Assembly (NCBI GenBank): GCA_964446835.1
Contig: CAYUQT010000041.1
Location: 20,842 to 84,841, forward strand
Source: CAYUQT01 sp964446835
GTDB taxonomy: Bacteria > Planctomycetota > Phycisphaerae > UBA1845 > JAFGLZ01
Length of the DNA stretch: 64,000 nucleotides
Reading direction: 5' to 3'
Under the pieces are notes generated by a model, which worked only from the letters and a program-made list of their open reading frames with translations, was not told the DNA's origin and did no database searches. Both the position numbers and the translations under genes were made by a program. Shown here piece by piece: positions 36,772-44,563 of the stretch (within the stretch, counting starts at the first letter, position 1; every line of letters begins with the position of its first letter).

Positions 36772-37350
36772 ATGAGCAGCGAAACACGAAGCACGCTGCT
36801 GGATCGACTGCGTGATCGGCCCGACCGTGAGAGCTGGGCTACGTTCTTCGATCTCTACGCGCCGCTCATCTTTCGATATGCGCGACGCATGGCGGTGCCG
36901 GCGGATGCCGCGGAGGACCTGGTTCAAGAGGTCATGCGGGTCGTGATAAGCAGGATCAGGGATTTCCACTACAATCAGAACCGAGGTCGATTCAGGAGTT
37001 GGCTGCGCAAGATCACCTACTACAAGGTCGCCCACTGGCGGGAGCAGGAGGCGCGGGCAGTGGCCGCTCGAAGAGAACGGGCTAGAACCCTGAATGAAGA
37101 GGCCGATACATGCGATCTCTGGGAGCAGCAGTGGCGAACCCAGTTACTCCTCAGATGTGTTGAGGAAGCGAGCAGACGAGTGGAGGCGCTGACCTACCAG
37201 GCCTTCTTCTACTACGCCATTCGGGGCTGGCCGGCACAGAAGGTAGCCAACTTCCTGGACATAGACGTCGACAAAGTGTACGTGGCGAAGTCCCGCATGC
37301 TGCATCTGCTGAGGCGGATCTATGAGGACCTTGAATTCGAGAACTCATGA
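36772..37350 (+). CDS. ECF-type RNA polymerase sigma factor
   Basis: A 192-residue extracytoplasmic-function sigma factor. Sigma region 2 carries SWATFFDLYAPLIFRYARR, ADAAEDLVQEV, and RGRFRSWLRKITYYKV. Sigma-4 lies near the C-terminus with AFFYYAIRGWPAQKVANFLDIDVDKVYVAKSRMLHLLRRI. The ATG at 36772 is chosen because AGGTGA is 8 nt upstream; a GTG at 36760 is less likely. First gene of a short operon with a zinc anti-sigma factor (36 bp) and a Ser/Thr kinase. Planctomycete ECF factors next to Hanks kinases are a known arrangement. Its target promoters are not identifiable by eye. Confidence 0.92.
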   Translation: MSSETRSTLLDRLRDRPDRESWATFFDLYAPLIFRYARRMAVPADAAEDLVQEVMRVVISRIRDFHYNQNRGRFRSWLRKITYYKVAHWREQEARAVAARRERARTLNEEADTCDLWEQQWRTQLLLRCVEEASRRVEALTYQAFFYYAIRGWPAQKVANFLDIDVDKVYVAKSRMLHLLRRIYEDLEFENS

Positions 37351-37386
37351 CAACGCGCGCGAGGTTGCGAAGTAGCGAGACTTGCT

Positions 37387-37677
37387 ATGAGCCGATGCCT
37401 TAACGATATCGACATCGAACAATACTTGAACGGTGTCTTGACGAAGAGGCCAATGCAGCGGATCGAAGCACACCTTGCCGATTGCAGCGATTGTCTCGGT
37501 CGTCTGGAGCGAGCCAGAGCCGATGACGCATTCCTGCTTAGACTGAGAGAAGCGTATCAGCAACAATTGCCCGATGATGTTTCGACCCGATTGCAGCGTC
37601 GTTCCTTCGAGGCGCTACAACATCAAGGGTCCAGTCGCCTTCGTCGCAGAGATCCGGAAGAACAGGGCAAGGACTGA
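37387..37677 (+). CDS. Zinc-finger anti-sigma factor (ZAS)
   Basis: A 96-residue small protein. The N-terminal ZAS-type motif is Cys4 ... His29-x3-Cys33-x2-Cys36 (sequence HLADCSDC), the standard zinc site of soluble anti-sigma factors. The C-terminal half is charged and lacks any membrane segment, so it would be cytoplasmic. It sits 36 bp after the ECF gene and 12 bp before the kinase, so it should bind the sigma factor and the kinase may control it. The last step is inferred from position. Confidence 0.87.
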   Translation: MSRCLNDIDIEQYLNGVLTKRPMQRIEAHLADCSDCLGRLERARADDAFLLRLREAYQQQLPDDVSTRLQRRSFEALQHQGSSRLRRRDPEEQGKD

Positions 37678-37689
37678 GGTTAGGCGGAA

Positions 37690-39828
37690 ATGGCGGCCTC
37701 CATTCACATCGCGGACTACGATCTTATCACGGAGATCGGGCACGGTGCCTATGGTCAGGTCTGGCTAGCCCGGGAACAGCTCAGCGGGGTTTATCGGGCG
37801 ATCAAGATAATCCTCGCATTTCCGCCTCCATCCGACCCGCCCGCGTCACTTTCACAAGACCGGACGATATCGGAGCCTCAGGAGGAACGCGGTGGCTTCA
37901 TCAGAGATCTGGAAGGCGTTCGGACATATCAGCAACGCGTCAAACCGCACCCGAACCTCATTGGTGTGCTCCACGTCGGACGCAGCGAGGCTTTCATCTA
38001 TTACGTCATGGAGCTGGGTGACGACGTTCGAGGCCCCGTGGCAATGGACCCCGCCGGCTACGAGCCGCACACATTGGCGCATGAAATACAATCTTGCGCC
38101 GTTCTACCACCCCGAAAGGCGCTGGAACACATGGTGGGAATCCTGGCCGGCCTAAGCGCCTTGCACGATGCCGATCTCGTCCATCGAGACGTCAAGCCGT
38201 CCAATGTCGTGTTCAAGGCAGGTCAGCCATGCCTCGTCGATATCGGGCTGGTCACCATACCTCACCCCGCCATGACACAGGTTGGCACTCCAGGCTATAT
38301 CCCCCCGGAGGGATTGCGCGATCGTCGGTGCGACATTTTCGCGGCCGGCAAGGTCCTCTACGAGATGATCAGCGGATTGCCGATCCGCCGCTTTCCCGAA
38401 CTGGCGATGGATCACCTTGACAGACCCCAGAGGTGGCACGTTAGCCAGGCAAACAAGATCATCTCGCGTGCCTGCCATCCGGATCCCACAAAGCGATACT
38501 GCCATGCCCGCGAAATGATGGCGGATGTGATGCGTTGCCTGAAGTCATTAGGAAGCGGGCCAGGAAAGACGCGAGCCCTTCGTTATGCCAAGATCCTTGT
38601 ACCAACCGTAGCACTGACGATTGTCGGCGCACTGGCGACTGCCTGGGTCAGTCGCAACCGGCCGCAGCGATCAACGCCCATCGAGCATCCTCGTGCCGAG
38701 ACAATAGCAAAGGCTTGCCGTTGGATCTGCACCCAACAGGACCCCCGTACGCAACTCTTTCGCAGCTACGACACGCCGGGCGACCACATTGCATGGTCAC
38801 ATGACCAAGCATCTGCCATAAGGGCGCTGGCCGCCGCAGACAACATTCAGGCCGCAAGCCGCTGTGCCGATGCGATGCTGGGAATTCGCCACCCAGAGCA
38901 CCGGGTGTGGGTTGCCGCCCACAACTCCGCGACACTCGCCGTGGAGTATCACTCCATAAGTATCGGAACGAATACTTGCCTCGGTCTGGCACTCTTGGAC
39001 TTATATAGGCATACCAGACAAGAAGCCTATCTCTCGGCAGCCAGAGACATAGGAGAGTTCGCTCTGAAACACCAGGTGACCACAGGACAGGGTGAGGGGG
39101 CCATTCTGGGTGGCCTCGACGAGCACGGCAAGCAGGTTGTGTGGACCAACGTGGAGAGTAATGCCGCATCTCTTGCCTTTCTGTCGGCCCTTTCAAAGAC
39201 AGCCTGTGAAATCAGATACCGTGATGCCGCCGTGAAGATCGCTCAATGGTTGGATCGGGAGATGTGGGACAGACAGACGAGCTGCTATCGGGTGGGATAC
39301 GTCGACAGCGCACAGCTTGCCCTGAGCGACTTTCCAGAGTTGCTGACCAGTCAAACCTGGACAATTCTTGCCTACTGTGCCACCCAAGAACTGTCGGACT
39401 GGCCCCGTGAGGCTCGGGGGCTCTCCCACAATGGCCTGCCCTGGCTTGATAGGTATCGATGCACCGTTAGAGACAATGCAAAGACACTGACGGGATTTGC
39501 CAAGGTGACCCTCGATAAGGATGCTCTGTCCAGTATCTGGGTTATGGGCACGGCCAGCTATGTTCTCGCGGCTCGAAGGGCTGGAGGGCTGAACTCGTTG
39601 CACGCCGAACTTGAGATTTCATTGCGAAGTCTTCAGCGAGCGGACGGATCCATGCCGTATTCCATAGGCACGTTCTCGGCAGGCGCTGATGGGCGTTCAA
39701 GCTTGACGCCCACGGTCTATCCGGGAAACTGGCGGTTTGGAAGCATTGAGGGCACTGCCTGGGTGGTCTTCATGGAACGTGATCTTAATCCGTTTGCCAA
39801 CAATGAGACCTCCATTGCGCAGCACTGA
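37690..39828 (+). CDS. Transmembrane Ser/Thr protein kinase fused to a six-hairpin-glycosidase-like domain
   Basis: A 712-residue bimodular protein. Kinase domain (about 9-290): P-loop GHGAYGQV, Lys39 in YRAIKI, HRDVKPSN with Asp167, and an activation segment ending GTPGYIPPEGL. The DFG motif reads DIG at 184-186. One membrane helix lies at about 301-320. The outside part (330-712) has repeated helix pairs and Trp/aromatic motifs (WSHDQASAIRALAAA, GTNTCLGLALLDLYRHT, WTNVESNAASLAFLSALS, WRFGSIEGTAWVVFMERD) like alpha/alpha-toroid glycosidases and epimerases. It follows the anti-sigma gene by 12 bp. The likely model, a glycan-sensing receptor kinase controlling the sigma factor, is inference. 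Confidence 0.87.
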   Translation: MAASIHIADYDLITEIGHGAYGQVWLAREQLSGVYRAIKIILAFPPPSDPPASLSQDRTISEPQEERGGFIRDLEGVRTYQQRVKPHPNLIGVLHVGRSEAFIYYVMELGDDVRGPVAMDPAGYEPHTLAHEIQSCAVLPPRKALEHMVGILAGLSALHDADLVHRDVKPSNVVFKAGQPCLVDIGLVTIPHPAMTQVGTPGYIPPEGLRDRRCDIFAAGKVLYEMISGLPIRRFPELAMDHLDRPQRWHVSQANKIISRACHPDPTKRYCHAREMMADVMRCLKSLGSGPGKTRALRYAKILVPTVALTIVGALATAWVSRNRPQRSTPIEHPRAETIAKACRWICTQQDPRTQLFRSYDTPGDHIAWSHDQASAIRALAAADNIQAASRCADAMLGIRHPEHRVWVAAHNSATLAVEYHSISIGTNTCLGLALLDLYRHTRQEAYLSAARDIGEFALKHQVTTGQGEGAILGGLDEHGKQVVWTNVESNAASLAFLSALSKTACEIRYRDAAVKIAQWLDREMWDRQTSCYRVGYVDSAQLALSDFPELLTSQTWTILAYCATQELSDWPREARGLSHNGLPWLDRYRCTVRDNAKTLTGFAKVTLDKDALSSIWVMGTASYVLAARRAGGLNSLHAELEISLRSLQRADGSMPYSIGTFSAGADGRSSLTPTVYPGNWRFGSIEGTAWVVFMERDLNPFANNETSIAQH

Positions 39829-39900
39829 GATCTTCCTGAGCACGCAGGGTGAGTATGTGTCAATGAAGCAAGTCTTCCCGATCTGGAGGGCGCGATCAGG

Positions 39901-41112
39901 ATGACTCTCACGGTCACGAAACGGATCCAGGCGGTAAAGGCGATGCGTTCACGAATTCCCCCTGGTGCTGCGGTGGTCTGGATCGCAACGTTGGGTCTTG
40001 CGGCCGATCGCGGCGGAGCTGGGCAAGATGCTCCACGCATCGATGCCATACGGAAACCCACGGTCGGCGCCATTCGCTGGGACGCATGGCACGGCGCCGC
40101 GGGGGAGCCGGGCAAGGTCGTGGAGAGAACACTCGGCCCAAGACAGTATCATCCGAGGCTGCCCTTCTTCGCCCGGGTGATCGGACCGGACGAGGTTGAG
40201 ATCCGCGGCGACCGTCAGGAGATCATGGACCGGGAGATCGCCTACGCCAAGGCGGCGGCTATCGACTACTGGGCCTTCGTGTGGTATGAGCCCGACACGC
40301 CCATGAGCCTGGGCCTGAAGCACTACCTCAGCAGTCGGCACAGACAGGACGTTCGCTTCTGCTTGATTACCGAATGCGGAAGGTGGGGAAATCGCGAGAA
40401 CTACCGGGTCCGGATCGGGCAGTTCGTCCAGCTCCTCCGGCAACCCACCTATCAGACCGTCATGGACGGTCGGCCACTTGTCTATCTGGGGTTTATTGAA
40501 GACAATCGCCTGAGGGCCGCGTGGGGGGCGCGAGAAGCGTTCCGCAGTGCCGTCGATGAGTTTCGCAAGGCCACGACGCAGGCCGGTCTGAAGAATCCCT
40601 GCATCGTCTGTATGGATTTTCATCCGCCGCGGGCGAGAGACTGGGCAAAGTCTTTCGGCCTGGATGCCATTTCGTCGTACGCCTGTCCGGGCGGGACGGA
40701 AGCCGGCAGCCCCTTCTCAGAATCGATGGAGCGGGCTCGGCAGTTCTGGGATGCAGGCCTCGCAACCGGCGCGGACGTCGTGCCGATCGTGTCCATGGGC
40801 TGGGACCCCCGTCCTCGCGTGGACACCCCCACACCATGGCATGTGTACCCGAACAGGAATCACTTCCAGCCTCCGACCTCAGAGCAAACCGCTGAGCACC
40901 TCCGTGGGGCTCTGGACTGGACGGCCTCTCACACAAAGAAGACTCCGGCAAACACCGTGATCATCTACGCCTGGAACGAAAACGATGAAGGCGGATGGCT
41001 GGTGCCCACGCTCAACACCGACGGAACGGCGAACACCGGCCGGATCGAGGCGATCGGCAGGATGCAGCGGACGTGGAAACCGCCCCAGTCTTCCAACCTC
41101 CCGACCCCGTAA
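39901..41112 (+). CDS. Secreted GH99/WbsX-like TIM-barrel protein
   Basis: A 403-residue protein with the GT-WbsX/GH99-type features: GAIRWDAWHG at the domain start, FFARVIG, EIMDREIAYAKAAAIDYWAFVWYEPD, CLITECGRWG and a C-terminal VIIYAWNENDEGGWL. Two starts are possible: ATG 39901, or ATG 39943, which gives a shorter N-terminus with a hydrophobic stretch (GAAVVWIATLGLAA). It is a probable exported or lipid-surface glycan hydrolase or transferase. It lies 73 bp after the receptor kinase on the same strand and could belong to the same regulon. Substrate unknown. Confidence 0.78.
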   Translation: MTLTVTKRIQAVKAMRSRIPPGAAVVWIATLGLAADRGGAGQDAPRIDAIRKPTVGAIRWDAWHGAAGEPGKVVERTLGPRQYHPRLPFFARVIGPDEVEIRGDRQEIMDREIAYAKAAAIDYWAFVWYEPDTPMSLGLKHYLSSRHRQDVRFCLITECGRWGNRENYRVRIGQFVQLLRQPTYQTVMDGRPLVYLGFIEDNRLRAAWGAREAFRSAVDEFRKATTQAGLKNPCIVCMDFHPPRARDWAKSFGLDAISSYACPGGTEAGSPFSESMERARQFWDAGLATGADVVPIVSMGWDPRPRVDTPTPWHVYPNRNHFQPPTSEQTAEHLRGALDWTASHTKKTPANTVIIYAWNENDEGGWLVPTLNTDGTANTGRIEAIGRMQRTWKPPQSSNLPTP

Positions 41113-41138
41113 TCTCCAAACAGTACTCAATCAGGCGG

Positions 41139-41984
41139 CTAATGGGCGGACTTCGATTGGTAGATCAGCCGGCCGTCCTTGAACACAGCGAGCTGCCCGG
41201 GGGGAATCTTGGTCCACTGCTCGCCCGGCCTGGCGAGGTTATGGCCGTCGCGAGCGACGATGACGCCAACGGCTACGTCGGGGCCATCACCATCGCCGTC
41301 ACGGCTGGCCGCAGGCATCTCGCGTCGCACGTACGAAAGCGAACTGGTCCGCGTGCTGCTGTAGGCAAACAGGTACGTCCCGTCCGAGAGCAGGTGGCTG
41401 GTGGTCTGAACCTCGTTGAGCTTGCCGATCAGCTGATGGTACCACTCAAAGGCCTTCCGATCCCACGATGTGATACCGCGCCGGTCGATCGCGCTCAGAA
41501 TGTGGCAGAACATGTACTCGGCGCAATTCTCACCGCTCGGCTTGAAGCGGCCCAACTTGACATACGGCCAGAGTCGTTCGTCCGCGCCCCCCACGTGGGC
41601 CATGGCGTACTCGACACCTCCCAGCTCGCGCGTCCACGGGTGCGTGTTTCGATGCGACGGCTTACCCACGCTGGCCGCGCGGAGATGGGCAATGAGAATC
41701 TTCGACTTCAGCAGCCGCTTGTCGATCAGGCACTGTGCCAGCTCGCTCTTGGCGGACGGGATGGGCTCTTTGAAGATCGTCACCGAACGGTCCGTGTAGA
41801 ACGCCACTCCCCATCCGTCGAAGTCCCGCTTCTCGGATATCCGGCGGAACTGCGTGAACAACGGGGCGGAGTGCACCTCCCGATCGAAGGAGAAGCCCAT
41901 CAGGTCGCACGCACTCGCATCGCCGCTATAGGCAAGGCACACAGCCAGAACCGAGAGAATCCAAACGTTTCGAGGAAGTGTCAT
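41139..41984 (-). CDS. Exported class II glutamine amidotransferase-like protein
   Basis: A 281-residue protein with an N-terminal nucleophile GATase fold: CDLMGFSF at the mature N-terminus, RDFDGWGVAFY, a LRAASVGKPSHRNTHPW motif and SDGTYLFAYSS. The first 25 residues look like a signal peptide ending ASA, and the catalytic-type Cys26 follows directly. Signal peptidase would therefore expose it. This differs from the usual cytoplasmic class II GATases, where Met removal exposes Cys2. Lipoprotein processing is less likely because the lipobox is poor. Convergent with the GH99-like gene (26 bp). The acceptor substrate is unknown. Confidence 0.82.
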   Translation of the reverse strand: MTLPRNVWILSVLAVCLAYSGDASACDLMGFSFDREVHSAPLFTQFRRISEKRDFDGWGVAFYTDRSVTIFKEPIPSAKSELAQCLIDKRLLKSKILIAHLRAASVGKPSHRNTHPWTRELGGVEYAMAHVGGADERLWPYVKLGRFKPSGENCAEYMFCHILSAIDRRGITSWDRKAFEWYHQLIGKLNEVQTTSHLLSDGTYLFAYSSTRTSSLSYVRREMPAASRDGDGDGPDVAVGVIVARDGHNLARPGEQWTKIPPGQLAVFKDGRLIYQSKSAH

Positions 41985-42016
41985 GGTGAGTTCCCGTTCC
42001 CTCTCCAGCGTGTGCC

Positions 42017-42142
42017 CACTACCGCCATCGGCGAAACCTCATTGGCCCGTTTCTCGGATTCACGAAGGCTCAGGAACCGCCCCCGGCAACCCGGGGGTAC
42101 TATGACGCCCGGGGCTGACCTTGTCCAGAATCAGGTTTGAGC
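42017..42142. repeat. Intergenic repeat copy A
   Basis: A ~121-bp element (from 42022) that matches 43167-43287 at about 80 percent by eye, without a gap. It ends in a TTGTCCAGAATCAGGTTTGA-type tail. It lies in the spacer between the amidotransferase and racemase genes. Confidence 0.82.
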
Positions 42143-42186
42143 ATGCGACGGGAAACAGGTCTTGCACGACGATCCGCCCCCCCACT

Positions 42187-42888
42187 CTACACGTGGTCCT
42201 CTTTCAATGCTTCCCTGAGTGCCGCTCTTGCCAGCAATCGGGTCGAATCGAGTGTTGGCAGAGGACAGTCGTTGGGGTCGACCAGCAATGGGATTTCGGT
42301 GCATCCCAGGACGACGCCGTCGCATCCCTGATCCCTCATTCTCTGAACCACCGAGTTGAAGTAGAGTCTTGACTGCTCCGTGAAGACCCCATTCACAAGC
42401 TCCGAGAAGATGATCGTGTCGATCCTCTCGCGTTCCGATGCGTCGGGGATTCGACAACCGATTCCGTATCTGCCTAAGACAGTCGGATAGACGGGGCCGG
42501 TCATCAGGTATTTCGTTCCGGTGACCGCGAGATTCTTGAGCCCGTGCACCTTGGCTTCGTCCGCAATCGCTTCGGCTATATGAAGCCACGGGATGGGCGA
42601 ATCTGCGACAACCCTATCGAAGGCCTGGTGAATCGTGTTGTCCGGACAGACGGCAAACTGCGCGCCGATGCTCGCGAGTCTCCTGACGGACGACAGCATC
42701 AGCTCGGCAACACCGGCCCAGTTACCGGAACGGATATGGACCATGTACTCTCCAAGCGGATGCGTGTGCATGGACACTTCAGGGTGCTTATGCTCTCCCA
42801 TGAGGGCTGGAGCCTCTTTGCACAGTGTGCGGTAACACAACGCAGCACCCTCGGCACTGCACGCCACGATTCCGATATGTCTGCTCAT
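42187..42888 (-). CDS. Aspartate/glutamate racemase family protein
   Basis: A 233-residue amino-acid racemase of the Asp/Glu/hydantoin family with both catalytic cysteines visible: Cys in FAVCPDNTIHQ (near residue 82) and Cys in VVLGCTEIPLL (near residue 195). HTHPLGEYMVHI near the N-terminus also suits the family. No signal peptide, so it is cytoplasmic; it would make a D-amino acid for the wall or another use. It lies between two copies of the ~121-bp repeat. Its own promoter was not identified. Confidence 0.9.
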   Translation of the reverse strand: MSRHIGIVACSAEGAALCYRTLCKEAPALMGEHKHPEVSMHTHPLGEYMVHIRSGNWAGVAELMLSSVRRLASIGAQFAVCPDNTIHQAFDRVVADSPIPWLHIAEAIADEAKVHGLKNLAVTGTKYLMTGPVYPTVLGRYGIGCRIPDASERERIDTIIFSELVNGVFTEQSRLYFNSVVQRMRDQGCDGVVLGCTEIPLLVDPNDCPLPTLDSTRLLARAALREALKEDHV

Positions 42889-43135
42889 GTGTTCTCTCGG
42901 AGGGACGAAGAATGTTTAGCACGATCCGCCTGACACCCCACATCCGGTTTGCAGTGCCACCTGACACGCCCGCGAATGCGGCGACGGTTCACTTCCGACT
43001 GCCCCTACATCAATCCGTTCCGTCGTGTGGCCGGTTCTATCATGGGGCCAAGAGGGAGGCAAGATGCGACACCTGATCCCTTTGAAGGTCCGGGGATCGC
43101 CCCGATGATTCAGTGCCACGATGGCACCCGTAGCC

Positions 43136-43151
43136 GGTTCTGTCCAGAACC
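43136..43151. repeat. 16-bp palindrome at the head of repeat copy B
   Basis: GGTTCTG-TC-CAGAACC: a perfect 7-bp inverted repeat with a 2-nt spacer. The same TGTCCAGAA core returns at the tails of both repeat copies (near 42122 and 43268), so three copies of it lie within about 1.2 kb. Confidence 0.7.
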
Positions 43152-43160
43152 AGGTTCAGA

Positions 43161-43287
43161 GCAATGCCGCCGTCGGCGAAACCTCTTTGGCCCGTTTCTC
43201 GGATTCAGGAAGGCCCGGGAACCACCCCCGGCAATCCAAGGGTACTATGTCACTCAACCCTGGCTCTGTCCAGAACAGGGTGTGAGC
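43161..43287. repeat. Intergenic repeat copy B
   Basis: Partner of 42017-42142, same orientation and same 121-bp core length (43167-43287). Its tail TGTCCAGAACAGGGTGTGAG closely follows that of copy A. A further tail-like piece just upstream (43136-43162) suggests a former tandem array. Confidence 0.82.
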
Positions 43288-43481
43288 GGCGTGGCGACAG
43301 GTTCAGAACTCCCTGGGCAGTTCGGGCTGGTCGAAGCCCTCGCGACGGCGTTTGGCAGTGGACGAACCGGCCAGGTGACGGCACGGATGTGCAGGGAAAT
43401 GCCGTTTGGCTTGACGCTCAATGGCCGTTCTGGTCTCATCATGTTTCCAGTGTGCTGCACGTCTCGTTGGGAGGTTCGATC

Positions 43482-44552
43482 ATGGCGGAAAAGGGAATCA
43501 CCAGGCGCCGGTTTCTGGGAGAGGGAGCGGCGGCAATCGGTGTCGGCCTGGCAGCCGGTCAGGCGATCGGGGCCACCGAGAAGACCCCCCCGAAGCGAAC
43601 GATCCTGAGCCACAACGAACGCATGGAGTATCGCCGCCTCGGCAAGACCGGATTGTGGGTTTCCGCCATCAGCCTTGGCGGCCACTGGAAGCGATGCCCG
43701 TTCAAAGGGGCCGATTTCGACAAGAACCGCACAGAGATCCTGGCCAAGTGCATCGACTCGGGCATCAACTACGTTGACGCCTGCTGTGACTCCGAAGTGC
43801 TGGCGTACAGCAAGGCGGCGAACACGATCAACAAGCGAGACAGAATCTACTTCGGATTCTCCGACTATGCCCACGAGGTGCGCTTCCAGGAGTTTCGCAC
43901 GAAAAAGATCCTGCTCAATACCCTTGAAGACCTGATGCGGAAGGCGAACCTGGACTACGTGGATCTCTGGAGGATCACGTGTCACGAACCAGGCGGGCTG
44001 CACACGCACAACGAAGCGTGCGAGATCGCCGCCGCCGGCGAACAGGCCATCAAGGATGGAAAGATCCGGTTCTTCGGTATCTCGTCCCACGACCAGCGGT
44101 GGCTGGAGTTCATGATCCGAGAGTTCCCTGTGATCTCTGCCGTCTTGACGCCCTACACGGCCAAGACGAAAGAGAAGCCTCAGGGCAGCTTCTTCGATAC
44201 GGTGCGCAAGCACGATGTGGGCGTCTTCGGCATCAAACCGTTCGCGTCGAACTCGCTGTTCAAGGGCAAGACGAGCGCCCCGGACGATCCGGACCGCGAA
44301 GAGGACGACAGGCGGGCACGGATGTCCCTTCGTTATGTTCTCTGTAACGATGCCATTACCGCACCCATCCCCGGACTCATCTATCCGCACCACGTAGATA
44401 ACTGCCTCAAGGCGATTGAGGAGCGGCGCCGGGAGGATCTGGCCGCCCGACCCGCCATTCTGGACAATCGCCACCTCGCACGGGTATCCGAGGAGATGTT
44501 CGACCGACTTCCAGCCGACTACCAGTGGCTTAAGAACCACGAATGGGTATAG
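43482..44552 (+). CDS. Tat-exported aldo/keto-reductase-like protein, catalytic Tyr and Lys not conserved
   Basis: About 356 residues. A Tat signal ITRRRFLGEGAAAIGVGLAAG precedes an AKR fold that starts MEYRRLGKTGLWVSAISLGG. The C-terminal LKNHEWV tail is common in planctomycete exported AKRs. In the catalytic region, the usual D-x-A-x-x-Y-G reads DACCDSEV, and the position of the Lys motif reads IYFGFSDY. A His remains in RITCHEP. It is therefore unlikely to be a standard NADPH reductase; this is from visual alignment. The ATG at 43482 is chosen for its GGGAGG site and Tat signal. It is followed 11 bp later by a DUF1080-cytochrome gene. Confidence 0.83.
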   Translation: MAEKGITRRRFLGEGAAAIGVGLAAGQAIGATEKTPPKRTILSHNERMEYRRLGKTGLWVSAISLGGHWKRCPFKGADFDKNRTEILAKCIDSGINYVDACCDSEVLAYSKAANTINKRDRIYFGFSDYAHEVRFQEFRTKKILLNTLEDLMRKANLDYVDLWRITCHEPGGLHTHNEACEIAAAGEQAIKDGKIRFFGISSHDQRWLEFMIREFPVISAVLTPYTAKTKEKPQGSFFDTVRKHDVGVFGIKPFASNSLFKGKTSAPDDPDREEDDRRARMSLRYVLCNDAITAPIPGLIYPHHVDNCLKAIEERRREDLAARPAILDNRHLARVSEEMFDRLPADYQWLKNHEWV

Positions 44553-44563
44553 CCTGAACAACC

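Larger units (their letters stand above)
42889..43481. other. 593-bp gap with repeat copy B
   Basis: No gene supported. The open frame that reads through here into the AKR gene covers the repeat and has no domain. It contains the palindrome at 43136-43151 and repeat copy B at 43161-43287. Confidence 0.6.
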
